A DNA stretch of 41,638 nt, taken from the NCBI GenBank assembly GCA_902604975.1, contig CACLAY010000008.1, forward strand, positions 1-41,638. The letters are read 5' to 3'. Source of the stretch: an uncultured Pelagibacteraceae bacterium (GTDB lineage Bacteria > Pseudomonadota > Alphaproteobacteria > Pelagibacterales > Pelagibacteraceae). Positions 17,481 through 24,717 of the stretch are shown piece by piece; positions within the stretch are counted from its first letter, which is position 1; each line of letters opens with the position of its first letter. Under the pieces are notes generated by a model. The model was given only the letters and a program-made list of their open reading frames with translations, was not told the origin of the DNA and ran no database searches. A program made the position numbers and the translations under genes.

Positions 17481-18212
17481 TTAATTTTTGTAATCAGGTT
17501 CTTCTTTATCTAAAATTAATCTTATTTGAGATAGGAATAGATTTGCAAAATCAGTTGGAAAGTTTGCATGTTCTTCTGCAGTTTTTTCTGCAACTTCATG
17601 GCTGACCACATTAAGTTCTTGGTTTGTTGAAAGAGCTGTAAGATATGTTTGTGCCGCTCTTTCAAAATAATAAAGGGAATTAAAACCTTCAGCCACAGTT
17701 TCTCCTGTTGTTAAAATTCCATGATTTGCGAGTAACATGTGCTGTTTATTCCCAAGAGAATTCGCCATTTTAATGGATTCGTCCTCAAGTCCTAAACCTC
17801 CAAATTCATTGTATGTAGATACTCTATTATAAAACATCATCGTATTTTGATCGATTGGTTTCAAGACTGGGTCTTTTAGCGTAGAAAGAGCAGTTGCATA
17901 TTTTGAATGGACATGAAAAATACACCTTGCGTGTGGAGCTTTTTCATGAATTGCACCGTGGATATATAAAGCTGTCGGATCAATAACGTCTGGTTTATTC
18001 TTCAACTCATCTTTATTTTCTTCAGTTACTAAGATCAAATCACTAGCCTTCATTCTACTAAAATGAATACCTGCTTTATTGCAGTAAAAATCAGATGTAC
18101 CAGGGATGCATGCACTAAAATGGTTTGCAACTCCCTCATGCATATTAAGTCTAGCCGTCCATCTAAAAGTTGCAGCTAAATCCTTCTGTAATTCTGATAT
18201 TTCCATTTGCAT
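17481..18212 (-). CDS. Class II aldolase/adducin-family protein
   Basis: A 243-residue cytoplasmic protein of the L-fuculose-phosphate-aldolase fold. Zinc ligands H100 and H102 (CIFHVHSKYATAL) and H164 (LLANHGILTTG) are present. The upstream segment 'DPTALYIHGAIHEKAPHARC' aligns with the family but lacks the usual Ser-Glu catalytic acid, so aldolase activity is uncertain; many relatives are decarboxylases or have unknown roles. First gene of the seven-gene minus operon. Two in-frame ATGs (18212 and 18206) are possible. The gene diverges from the BKACE gene across only 29 bp. Confidence 0.82.
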   Translation of the reverse strand: MQMEISELQKDLAATFRWTARLNMHEGVANHFSACIPGTSDFYCNKAGIHFSRMKASDLILVTEENKDELKNKPDVIDPTALYIHGAIHEKAPHARCIFHVHSKYATALSTLKDPVLKPIDQNTMMFYNRVSTYNEFGGLGLEDESIKMANSLGNKQHMLLANHGILTTGETVAEGFNSLYYFERAAQTYLTALSTNQELNVVSHEVAEKTAEEHANFPTDFANLFLSQIRLILDKEEPDYKN

Positions 18213-18241
18213 GATTTTAAAATATAGTTGAAAAATAAATT
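18213..18241. promoter_or_regulatory. 29-bp divergent promoter region between the aldolase operon and the carnitine operon
   Basis: The two start codons face each other with 29 bp between them. A central AATATAGT (18221-18228) reads as TATAGT on the plus strand (18223-18228) and TATATT on the minus strand (18226-18221), each one mismatch from TATAAT. With start points about 7-8 nt downstream, the plus message would have a 5-8 nt leader and the minus message almost none. No Shine-Dalgarno is visible on either side. The -35 elements would have to lie inside the opposite coding sequences. Predicted by eye only. Confidence 0.4.
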
Positions 18242-19129
18242 ATGAACAACAACGTTTTTGTATCATGTGCTGTAACAGGGTCAGGCGATACTGCTAGCAA
18301 ACACCCTGACTTACCAAAAACTCCAGAACAAATAGCTAAATCAGCAATAGAGGCAGCAAAAGCTGGAGCAGCAATTGCACATATTCATGTTAGAGAAGAA
18401 GATGGAACACCAAGTAGAAGGTTGGAATTATATAAAGAAGTAGTTGATAGAATTAGATCAAGTGAAACCGATGTAATTTTAAACTTAACTACTGGAATGG
18501 GTGGAGATTTGGACATAGGACAAGGAAAAAACCCACTAGATTTTGGCCCTATGACAGACATGGCAAATGTTATGGAAAGAATAGCTAATGCAGAACAATT
18601 TTTACCAGAAATTTGCACATTAGATGCTGGAACTTTAAACTTTGGTGATGGTTCAGTCATTACAGTTAATACTCCTAATGATTTAAGAAAAGCTGCAAAA
18701 AAATTACAGGAAATTAAAGTTAAACCAGAGATAGAGGCATTTGATTTAGGCAATATGTGGTTTGGCTCTCAATTATACAAAGAAGGTTTGTTAGATGATC
18801 CTCCAATGTTTCAAATGTGTTTAGGTATTCCTTGGGGAGCTCCAGCTACTCCGTTAGCAATGCAAGCAATGAAAGATATAATGCCAGAACAAGGAGTGTG
18901 GTCAGGCTTTGCAATATCAAAAAATGAAATGCCTTTTGTAGCACAAACAGTTGTTATGGGTGGAAACCCAAGAGTTGGTTTAGAAGATAATTTGTATATA
19001 TCAAAAGGTAAACTTGCAACCAATGCTCAGTTAGTTGAAAAAGCGATCAGAATTGTAACAGATCTTGGTGCATCAATAATGACTGCAGAAGAAACAAGGA
19101 AAAAATTAAAGCTTGTTAAACACAAGTAA
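18242..19129 (+). CDS. cdhC: BKACE-family enzyme (DUF849), predicted 3-dehydrocarnitine:acetyl-CoA cleavage enzyme
   Basis: A 295-residue TIM-barrel zinc enzyme. The zinc histidines H47 and H49 (AHIHVREEDG) and the C-terminal catalytic set R244, E248, D249 (NPRVGLEDN) match the spacing of the beta-keto acid cleavage enzyme Kce (R, +4 E, +5 D). The family condenses a beta-keto acid with acetyl-CoA to give acetoacetate and a new CoA ester. Because the next gene, overlapping by 1 bp, is a carnitine 3-dehydrogenase, the keto acid is most probably 3-dehydrocarnitine, giving betainyl-CoA. First gene of the plus-strand operon; no ribosome site is visible in its very short leader. Confidence 0.88.
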   Translation: MNNNVFVSCAVTGSGDTASKHPDLPKTPEQIAKSAIEAAKAGAAIAHIHVREEDGTPSRRLELYKEVVDRIRSSETDVILNLTTGMGGDLDIGQGKNPLDFGPMTDMANVMERIANAEQFLPEICTLDAGTLNFGDGSVITVNTPNDLRKAAKKLQEIKVKPEIEAFDLGNMWFGSQLYKEGLLDDPPMFQMCLGIPWGAPATPLAMQAMKDIMPEQGVWSGFAISKNEMPFVAQTVVMGGNPRVGLEDNLYISKGKLATNAQLVEKAIRIVTDLGASIMTAEETRKKLKLVKHK

Positions 19130-20073
19130 TGTCCAAAATTAAAAAAGTTGCAGTAATTGGCACTGGAGTAATTGGAGTAGGGTGGACAATAAGACTCTTA
19201 GCTCACAACATAAAAGTTTTGGCATACGATAAAAATTTAATTCAAAAGAATAGCTTAATCCAAGAAATAAAAAGAGCCTTACCTTTTGTTAAAAAACTAT
19301 TTAATAAAAAAAAGATAAATTTAAATAATTTAAAGTTTTTTTCTTCTTTAGAGAGTACCGTTAAAGATGCAGATCTAATCCAAGAATGTGCTCCTGAAAA
19401 CTATAAACTTAAAACTCAATTAATAAGTCAAATTTCAAATTATTGTAAACCTGAGGTTTTGATATCATCAAGCTCATCTGGATTACTTCCCTCAAGAATT
19501 TTTTCAAAATGTAAAAATAATAAAAGAGGTATCATTGCCCATCCATTCAATCCTGTTTATTTACTACCTTTAGTTGAAATAGTTCCAGGAAAAAAAACAA
19601 GCTCTAAATCATTAAATGCAGCAAATAAATTTTATAAATCGATCTCAATGAACCCAATTACCCTTAAAAAGGAGCTGCCAGGATATCTATCTGATAGACT
19701 GCAAGAAGCTTTATGGAGAGAAGCGCTTCATATTATAAATGAAGGGTATGCCTCTACAGAGGATTTAGATAGAGCTATTGAGGACGGCCCAGGCTTAAGA
19801 TACTCATTAATGGGAACATTTTTAACTTTTCATTTAGCAGGAGGAAAAGCCGGAATGAAACATATGCTTGAACAATTTGGGCCTGCATTAAAACTCCCAT
19901 GGACTAAGCTTAAAGCCCCAAAATTATCAAAAAAACTCTCAGAAAGATTGATTTCTGGTACAAAAAAGCAAGCAAAAGGAAAGTCAATCAATCAATTATC
20001 AAATATAAGAGATGAGTACTTAGTCAACTTACAAAACCTTAGAAAAAAATATGAAAATAAAATTAGAAAATAG
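19129..20073 (+). CDS. cdhA: L-carnitine 3-dehydrogenase (3-hydroxyacyl-CoA dehydrogenase fold)
   Basis: A 314-residue NAD-dependent dehydrogenase. Rossmann motif VIGTGVIGVGW (9-19), 'QECAPENYKLK' at the cofactor edge, 'SSSSSGLLPS', and the catalytic segment 'AHPFNPVYLLPLVEIV', which with 'GLLPS' is diagnostic of carnitine dehydrogenases rather than fatty-acid FadB/PaaH types. It oxidises L-carnitine to 3-dehydrocarnitine, the substrate of the preceding BKACE enzyme; the stop and start codons share one base. The C-terminal tail is very Lys-rich. In rhizobia this enzyme is fused to a thioesterase domain; here it is free-standing and the thioesterase is encoded at 16144-16611. Confidence 0.88.
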   Translation: MSKIKKVAVIGTGVIGVGWTIRLLAHNIKVLAYDKNLIQKNSLIQEIKRALPFVKKLFNKKKINLNNLKFFSSLESTVKDADLIQECAPENYKLKTQLISQISNYCKPEVLISSSSSGLLPSRIFSKCKNNKRGIIAHPFNPVYLLPLVEIVPGKKTSSKSLNAANKFYKSISMNPITLKKELPGYLSDRLQEALWREALHIINEGYASTEDLDRAIEDGPGLRYSLMGTFLTFHLAGGKAGMKHMLEQFGPALKLPWTKLKAPKLSKKLSERLISGTKKQAKGKSINQLSNIRDEYLVNLQNLRKKYENKIRK

Positions 20074-20109
20074 ATATCTAAAAAAAACTTAAAATGGTAA
20101 TTTAGTCGT

Positions 20110-21144
20110 ATGGATTTTAATCATTTTTTAACAAGTTACATGCCAGATACAAGTATTGGTTCAAGGCAGCATTTTAAAAATATGCTTGAAGAATGTGTAA
20201 CTGCTGAAAAACTTGGTTATGCAACAGTATCAATACCAGAGCATCATTTAATTAACTTACTAATGATGCCATCACCATTACAGATGGCTGTAAAGATCGC
20301 ATCAGTTACAAAAAATATTAAAATAACAACAGGGATAGTTGTTTTGCCTCTACACGATATGAGAACATATGCTGGTGAAGTAGCTACTGCTGATATACTA
20401 ACTGATGGAAGATTAATATTAGGTGTAGGAAGAGGAGCATTTCCATGGGAAATGAAGAGACTAGGCACACCAATAGAACAATCAAAAGAAAAATTTGTAG
20501 AGTCTTTAGAGGTTCTACAATTGTTGTTAAAAAATAATGAAGTTTCGTATAAAGGCAAATACTATGACTTCGAACCATTAACTATAATGCCTCGACCCAT
20601 AAGTAATCCAATACCAATGATGGTTGCCGCAATGAATTTAGAAAGTATAAAAGATGCAGCTTCAAGAGGATTTCATGTTCAATCAACAGTATTATCTGGA
20701 ACAAAAGATCTTTTGTTAAGTAGAGTTAATGCATTCAAAGAAGGTTGCATTCAACTAGGTGAAAAAGGTAAATTACTCAAACTTTCAATGCAAAGAATGG
20801 CTTATCTAGCAAAAGATGAAAATGAAGCTAGAGAGAAAACAAAACTTGCTTACGAATATTACAAAAGATTTGATAATATGTTTACAGGACCAGGGAAAGT
20901 AAAAGATGGGAATATAGAAGCTTTGCCAAGAAAACAAACTTTAGAAGAATTAAAAGAAAATCTTTTAATTTGCCCTTTAAATGAAATGATCGATAAACTT
21001 AGCGTTTATGCTGAAGCAGGAGTTGATGAGGTAATTCTTAGTTCAAGTTTTGGACAATCTCAAGAAGACCTAATAGAGTCAATGTATAGAATTGGTGAAA
21101 ACGTAATCCCATATTTCAAAAAATCTAATATACAAGTAGCTTAA
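20110..21144 (+). CDS. LLM-class (luciferase-like) flavin-dependent oxidoreductase
   Basis: A 344-residue TIM-barrel flavoprotein. Family features: 'VSIPEHHLI' near residue 40, 'KITTGIVVLPLHDMRTYAGEVATADILTDGRLILGVGRG' (in parts), 'YDFEPLTIMPRPISNPIPMMVAA', and 'GVDEVILSS' at the last strand. It probably acts as an FMNH2-dependent monooxygenase. It begins 36 bp after the carnitine dehydrogenase and 6 bp before an alpha/beta hydrolase, reproducing the LLM plus hydrolase pairing of the 5140-11701 operon, although the two LLM proteins look only distantly related. Possible role: oxidation of a quaternary-amine-derived carboxylate or amide. Needs a flavin reductase, not seen in this window. Confidence 0.85.
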   Translation: MDFNHFLTSYMPDTSIGSRQHFKNMLEECVTAEKLGYATVSIPEHHLINLLMMPSPLQMAVKIASVTKNIKITTGIVVLPLHDMRTYAGEVATADILTDGRLILGVGRGAFPWEMKRLGTPIEQSKEKFVESLEVLQLLLKNNEVSYKGKYYDFEPLTIMPRPISNPIPMMVAAMNLESIKDAASRGFHVQSTVLSGTKDLLLSRVNAFKEGCIQLGEKGKLLKLSMQRMAYLAKDENEAREKTKLAYEYYKRFDNMFTGPGKVKDGNIEALPRKQTLEELKENLLICPLNEMIDKLSVYAEAGVDEVILSSSFGQSQEDLIESMYRIGENVIPYFKKSNIQVA

Positions 21145-21150
21145 ATATCT

Positions 21151-21921
21151 ATGAGCATCATAGATTGCAATTACTCAGTCACAGGATCAGGGCCTGCAAT
21201 ATTTTTAACTCATGGAGTAGGAGGAGCAGAAGATGCATGGAGGTTCATAGTTCCAAAACTTAAAGATAAATTCACAGTTGTAACATATGATTTAAGAGGC
21301 CATGGAAAATCACCAGTAGATAATAAAGATTTTAATTTAGATGATCTTGTTTTAGATCTTGAAAGAGTAAGAGAAAAGGCAAACATCGAAAAAGCCCATT
21401 TTATGGGGCATTCTTTAGGAGGAATGATTGCGCCTGCTTATGCTAAAAAGTTTCCTGAAAGAGTTTTGTCAGTTGGCTTATTATCAACAGTTGCAGGAAG
21501 ATCCGATGAAGATAAGCAAAAAGTTTGGAATGTAATTTCAGATCTAAGAGATAAGGGTGTTGAACAAACATTAAAAAATCTCACTAACAGATGGTTTACA
21601 GACAATTTTATTGAAAAAAATCCAGACCTGGTATCTAGGAGATTAAAACAGGTAATAGATACTGATAAAGATGTATTCATAAATGTTTTTAAAATTTATG
21701 CGGAAACCGAGATGATCTCTTGGTTAAAAGATATAAAAAAACCCTGCCTATTTATGACAGGTGAAAATGATGGTGGATGCACTCCTTCTCATAATAAAAA
21801 AATGTCAAACGAGGTTAAAGATTCTAAATTAGTTATTATACAAGAGGTAAAACACTCTTTTTTGATAGAGGCTCCTGAGCAAATAGCAAATAACTTAATA
21901 GAATTTATTGAAAATATTTAA
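21151..21921 (+). CDS. Alpha/beta-fold hydrolase, paralogue of the one at 7475-8248
   Basis: A 256-residue hydrolase with oxyanion motif HGVGGAEDAW (about 21-30), nucleophile S88 in GHSLGG, acidic residue in 'FMTGENDGGCTP', and base in 'EVKHSFLIEAP'. It shares with the other hydrolase the cap motif NRWF..NFIEKNP (146-158) and the 'MTGE.D.G.TP' strand, so both likely descend from one duplication and may hydrolyse related compounds. It starts 6 bp after the LLM gene and its stop is 4 bp from the convergent SDR stop. Resembles 3-oxoadipate enol-lactonase and RutD-type enzymes. Confidence 0.83.
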   Translation: MSIIDCNYSVTGSGPAIFLTHGVGGAEDAWRFIVPKLKDKFTVVTYDLRGHGKSPVDNKDFNLDDLVLDLERVREKANIEKAHFMGHSLGGMIAPAYAKKFPERVLSVGLLSTVAGRSDEDKQKVWNVISDLRDKGVEQTLKNLTNRWFTDNFIEKNPDLVSRRLKQVIDTDKDVFINVFKIYAETEMISWLKDIKKPCLFMTGENDGGCTPSHNKKMSNEVKDSKLVIIQEVKHSFLIEAPEQIANNLIEFIENI

Positions 21922-21925
21922 AGTT

Positions 21926-22711
21926 CTAATGCATTCTTAAGGTGTTACCATCAACGCCAACTACTTGACCAGAAATTCTAGAAGACTCATCGGATATTAA
22001 ATAACAACACATTTTACCAATATCTTTCTCGTAAACCCAAGTATTAAGAGAAGTCATAGAGACAAATTCACTTTCCACAGCTTTTTTTGAGATCTTCAAA
22101 AATTTAGCTTTGTCTCTAATAACTCTTCCCATTCTATCTCCTTTTACAGTTCCTGGACAAATTGCGTTTACTCTGATTTTAAACTTTCCTAATTCCATTG
22201 CTAAAGTTTTTGTCATTCCAACTACCGCCCATTTACTTGCTGAGTATGGAGACCTTAGTGGAAATCCAAATATACCTGCTGTAGAGGATAGATTAACTAT
22301 TGAGCCGCCTTTGTTTTTTTTTAACATTGGGATTGCTAATTTTGAAAAAATAAAATGACTAATTACATTTATCTTTAAAGTTTGTTCCCAATCTTTTGTT
22401 TTAAGTTTGTCCATAGTTCCTGTTGGGCCTGCAACCCCAACATTATTAATTAGTGCATCAATCTTTTGTGTTTTTTTTTTAATTTCTTTAAAGAAATTTA
22501 TTACATCGTTTTCATTTGAGGCATCACAATGAAAAGAAAATAATCTTTTATTATTTAAACGATTTTTCTTTAATTTATTTATAGATTTTTTATCAACATC
22601 ACAAACGAATACCTTTGCACCTTTTTCAAGACATTCTTTTGCTGTTGCCCAACCAATTCCTGATGCCCCAGCAGAGATAATTATTTTTTTATTTTTGAAA
22701 TTGTATGACAT
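21926..22711 (-). CDS. Short-chain dehydrogenase/reductase (SDR)
   Basis: A 261-residue classical SDR: cofactor loop 'SAGASGIG' (13-20; Ser-Ala replaces the usual Thr-Gly), 'DALINNVGVAG', the catalytic Ser in 'NLSSTAGIFG', and YSASKWA with the Tyr-x-x-x-Lys pair, then 'RVNAICPGTVKG'. Asp in 'FVCDVDKKS' after strand 2 favours NAD(H). It overlaps the PhyH-like oxygenase stop by 1 bp and is third in the operon ProV - PhyH-like - SDR, so it may oxidise the alcohol made by that oxygenase. A role in acetoacetate/3-hydroxybutyrate conversion is an alternative. Confidence 0.85.
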   Translation of the reverse strand: MSYNFKNKKIIISAGASGIGWATAKECLEKGAKVFVCDVDKKSINKLKKNRLNNKRLFSFHCDASNENDVINFFKEIKKKTQKIDALINNVGVAGPTGTMDKLKTKDWEQTLKINVISHFIFSKLAIPMLKKNKGGSIVNLSSTAGIFGFPLRSPYSASKWAVVGMTKTLAMELGKFKIRVNAICPGTVKGDRMGRVIRDKAKFLKISKKAVESEFVSMTSLNTWVYEKDIGKMCCYLISDESSRISGQVVGVDGNTLRMH

Positions 22712-23562
22712 TAATCTGTTAATCCATCGGATCTAACTTTATTTCTTTCTAAATGTATGGGCAATACTTTTCCGTAAATTGCTTTTGAATGTTCAGGTGT
22801 ATTTACTCTCCAGGGATCCAATACATATGCAGGTATACACATAAAACGTGATGTTTTTCCCATAACTTTAGTTACTCTATGCATAGTAAATCTACCTTTA
22901 AATATTTGTAAATCACCAGGTTCAAGCTTAAGTCGTTTTACTCTTGTTCGATCTCCATCTAGTACTTTCTTCACCTCATCAAATTTTTCGTTACCTGGTT
23001 CTCTTATGTTAGGACAATATTCAAATATTCCTCCCTCTTCTGGTTTTTGGATCATTAAACTTAACGTAAATTCACAACTATCAAAATGCCATGGTAATAT
23101 TCCATCAGGTTCCATAACGTTATATGCATGACAGGCTAAAGGATCAGCCCATCTATATATAGGTGCAATCCCTAAGCAAGCAGATACAAATTTTAATAAT
23201 TCTTCAGTTTCATATAAAAATTTCATCTCAGAATTTTTTGCAAAACAATTTGAATTTAAATATCCATTAAATCTATCCATAAATATTCTTTTTGGGTGAT
23301 CTTTAGGAAGAGTAGGATCATCTTTTGCATAAAGATATGCGTTGATACTTTCTTTAGACATATAAACTTCATTAAGCTGTTGCTCTAATTCTTTTTTCAT
23401 TACATTTAAAGAATTTGGTAAAATAAAATTAGGAATCACCGAACAACTATCGCTATCTAATTCAGTTTTACATTTTTCAATTACTTTCTTGATCTTTGGT
23501 GATTGTAAATCATGAATTGGGTATTTAACTAAATCAACAATGTTACTTAAATTTTTTTTCAT
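22711..23562 (-). CDS. Phytanoyl-CoA-dioxygenase-like Fe(II)/2OG oxygenase
   Basis: A 283-residue non-haem iron oxygenase. Iron ligands H159 and D161 (LPWHFDSCEFTL) and H228 (FTMHRVTKV), with R239 positioned to bind 2OG (KTSRFMCIP). The 'LEPGDLQIFKGR' strand before the distal His is typical of the PhyH/2OG double-stranded beta helix. It is not an ectoine hydroxylase, lacking that signature. It lies 15 bp after the betaine-type ATPase gene and overlaps the SDR, so it probably hydroxylates an imported quaternary amine or amino acid. Substrate unknown. Confidence 0.8.
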   Translation of the reverse strand: MKKNLSNIVDLVKYPIHDLQSPKIKKVIEKCKTELDSDSCSVIPNFILPNSLNVMKKELEQQLNEVYMSKESINAYLYAKDDPTLPKDHPKRIFMDRFNGYLNSNCFAKNSEMKFLYETEELLKFVSACLGIAPIYRWADPLACHAYNVMEPDGILPWHFDSCEFTLSLMIQKPEEGGIFEYCPNIREPGNEKFDEVKKVLDGDRTRVKRLKLEPGDLQIFKGRFTMHRVTKVMGKTSRFMCIPAYVLDPWRVNTPEHSKAIYGKVLPIHLERNKVRSDGLTD

Positions 23563-23577
23563 AACTATTTAATCTAA

Positions 23578-24603
23578 TTATGAGTTTGAAAGTGATTCTT
23601 GCAATTCTTTGTTAGATATATAGCCTTTAGCATTTCCTTGTTTATCAACTACCTCACAATTAGAGTTACTACAAACAACTTGAGGTAGAAATTCCTCTAT
23701 AAATTGATCTTCCTCTACTTTTATCAAGTTTGATTTGTCAATATTATCTGATTGATTTACAGGTTTCATTATAATTTTTGCTTTTATAACTTTCGTTCTA
23801 TTTACGTCTTTAACAAATGCCTCAACGTATTCATCAGCAGGGTTCATTATAATTTCTACAGGTGTTCCTACTTGAACAAGTTTTCCTGCATTCAAAATTC
23901 CAATATGATCTCCTAACCTTAATGACTCATCAAGATCATGAGTAATAAATACTATCGTCTTTTTTAATTCTGATTGTAGGTCTATAAGTTGTTTCTGCAT
24001 ATCACTTCTAATTAAAGGATCTAATGCAGAAAAAGCTTCGTCCATTAACATAATGTCCGTGTCAGTAGCTAAGGCTCTTGCAAGACCTACTCGCTGTTGC
24101 ATACCTCCAGAAAGTTGTGCAGGATATTGATTTTCAAATCCAGTCAAACCGACAGACTCGATTTTTTCCATAGCAACAGAATTTCTTTTTTCAATCTCCA
24201 TACCTTGCATTTCGAGTCCGTAACCAACATTTTGTAAAACTGTTTTGTGTGGGAACAGCCCAAATCGTTGAAATACCATACTCATTTTCTGTCTTCTAAA
24301 TTCAATTAATTGTTCTTTATTTAGAGTGGTAACATCTTTACCTTCTACTAGAATTTCTCCAGAGGTTGGGTCTATTAATCTATTTAAGTGTCTAATTAGT
24401 GTTGATTTTCCTGATCCAGACAAACCCATACAAACAAATGTTTCTCCCTCTTCAATTTTTAAGGATACATTATCTAAACCAACCGTATGTCCAGTTTTTT
24501 CTAGAACATCTTCTTTTGTAGCTCCTTCTTGAACCATTTTAAGAACGCTATCAGGTTTTGGACCAAAAATTTTGTATACGTTATTGATTTCGATTTTAGA
24601 CAT
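23578..24603 (-). CDS. proV: Glycine-betaine-type ABC transporter ATP-binding protein (ProV-like)
   Basis: A 341-residue ATPase. It has the ProV-specific N-terminal extension ending in 'LEKTGHTVGLDNVSL', Walker A GLSGSGKST, Q-loop 'MVFQRFGLFPHKTV', signature LSGGMQQRVGLARAL, Walker B with the classical ProV form LMDEAFSALDP, and H-loop 'FITHDLDE'. The C-terminus is a shortened CBS-like regulatory segment. Its partners ProX and the tandem ProW lie 2-5 kb away, also on the minus strand, with the gamma-butyrobetaine dioxygenase and a GDPD gene in between. A second ProV is at 29840. No Shine-Dalgarno is evident. Confidence 0.9.
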   Translation of the reverse strand: MSKIEINNVYKIFGPKPDSVLKMVQEGATKEDVLEKTGHTVGLDNVSLKIEEGETFVCMGLSGSGKSTLIRHLNRLIDPTSGEILVEGKDVTTLNKEQLIEFRRQKMSMVFQRFGLFPHKTVLQNVGYGLEMQGMEIEKRNSVAMEKIESVGLTGFENQYPAQLSGGMQQRVGLARALATDTDIMLMDEAFSALDPLIRSDMQKQLIDLQSELKKTIVFITHDLDESLRLGDHIGILNAGKLVQVGTPVEIIMNPADEYVEAFVKDVNRTKVIKAKIIMKPVNQSDNIDKSNLIKVEEDQFIEEFLPQVVCSNSNCEVVDKQGNAKGYISNKELQESLSNS

Positions 24604-24717
24604 TTATTGAAAGTTTAGTTCTTTTATTACATCAAAGCAAATCAACAATAAAATAACTTTATTAAATTCAACTATTAATTGAATTGAAATTTTTTTGATT
24701 TTAGATAATTATTTATT
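24604..24717. promoter_or_regulatory. Divergent intergenic region between proV and the gamma-butyrobetaine dioxygenase gene
   Basis: At 114 bp this is the largest gene-free gap in the window and must hold promoters for both directions. A 7-bp inverted repeat with 7-nt spacer (AATTCAA at 24665-24671, TTGAATT at 24679-24685) is operator-like. Plus-strand promoter candidates are TTGAAT (24679-24684) or TTGAAA (24684-24689) with GATAAT (24704-24709), at non-ideal spacings of 19 or 14 bp. An ATG only 8 bp past GATAAT would imply a near-leaderless message. All assignments are by eye. Confidence 0.35.

Noticed and set aside
18385-19023. Minus-strand open frames opposite the BKACE gene
   Set aside because: The plus frame has a complete BKACE active site; the antisense peptides are low-complexity Ser/Pro/Leu-rich and resemble nothing.
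20074-20109. Possible internal promoter or terminator between the carnitine dehydrogenase and the LLM gene
   Set aside because: A 36-bp A/T-rich spacer without hairpin or convincing hexamers; probably just an intra-operon gap.
22711-23562. Ectoine hydroxylase (EctD) as identity of the PhyH-like oxygenase
   Set aside because: The EctD signature around the HxD motif is absent and no ectoine synthesis genes are nearby.
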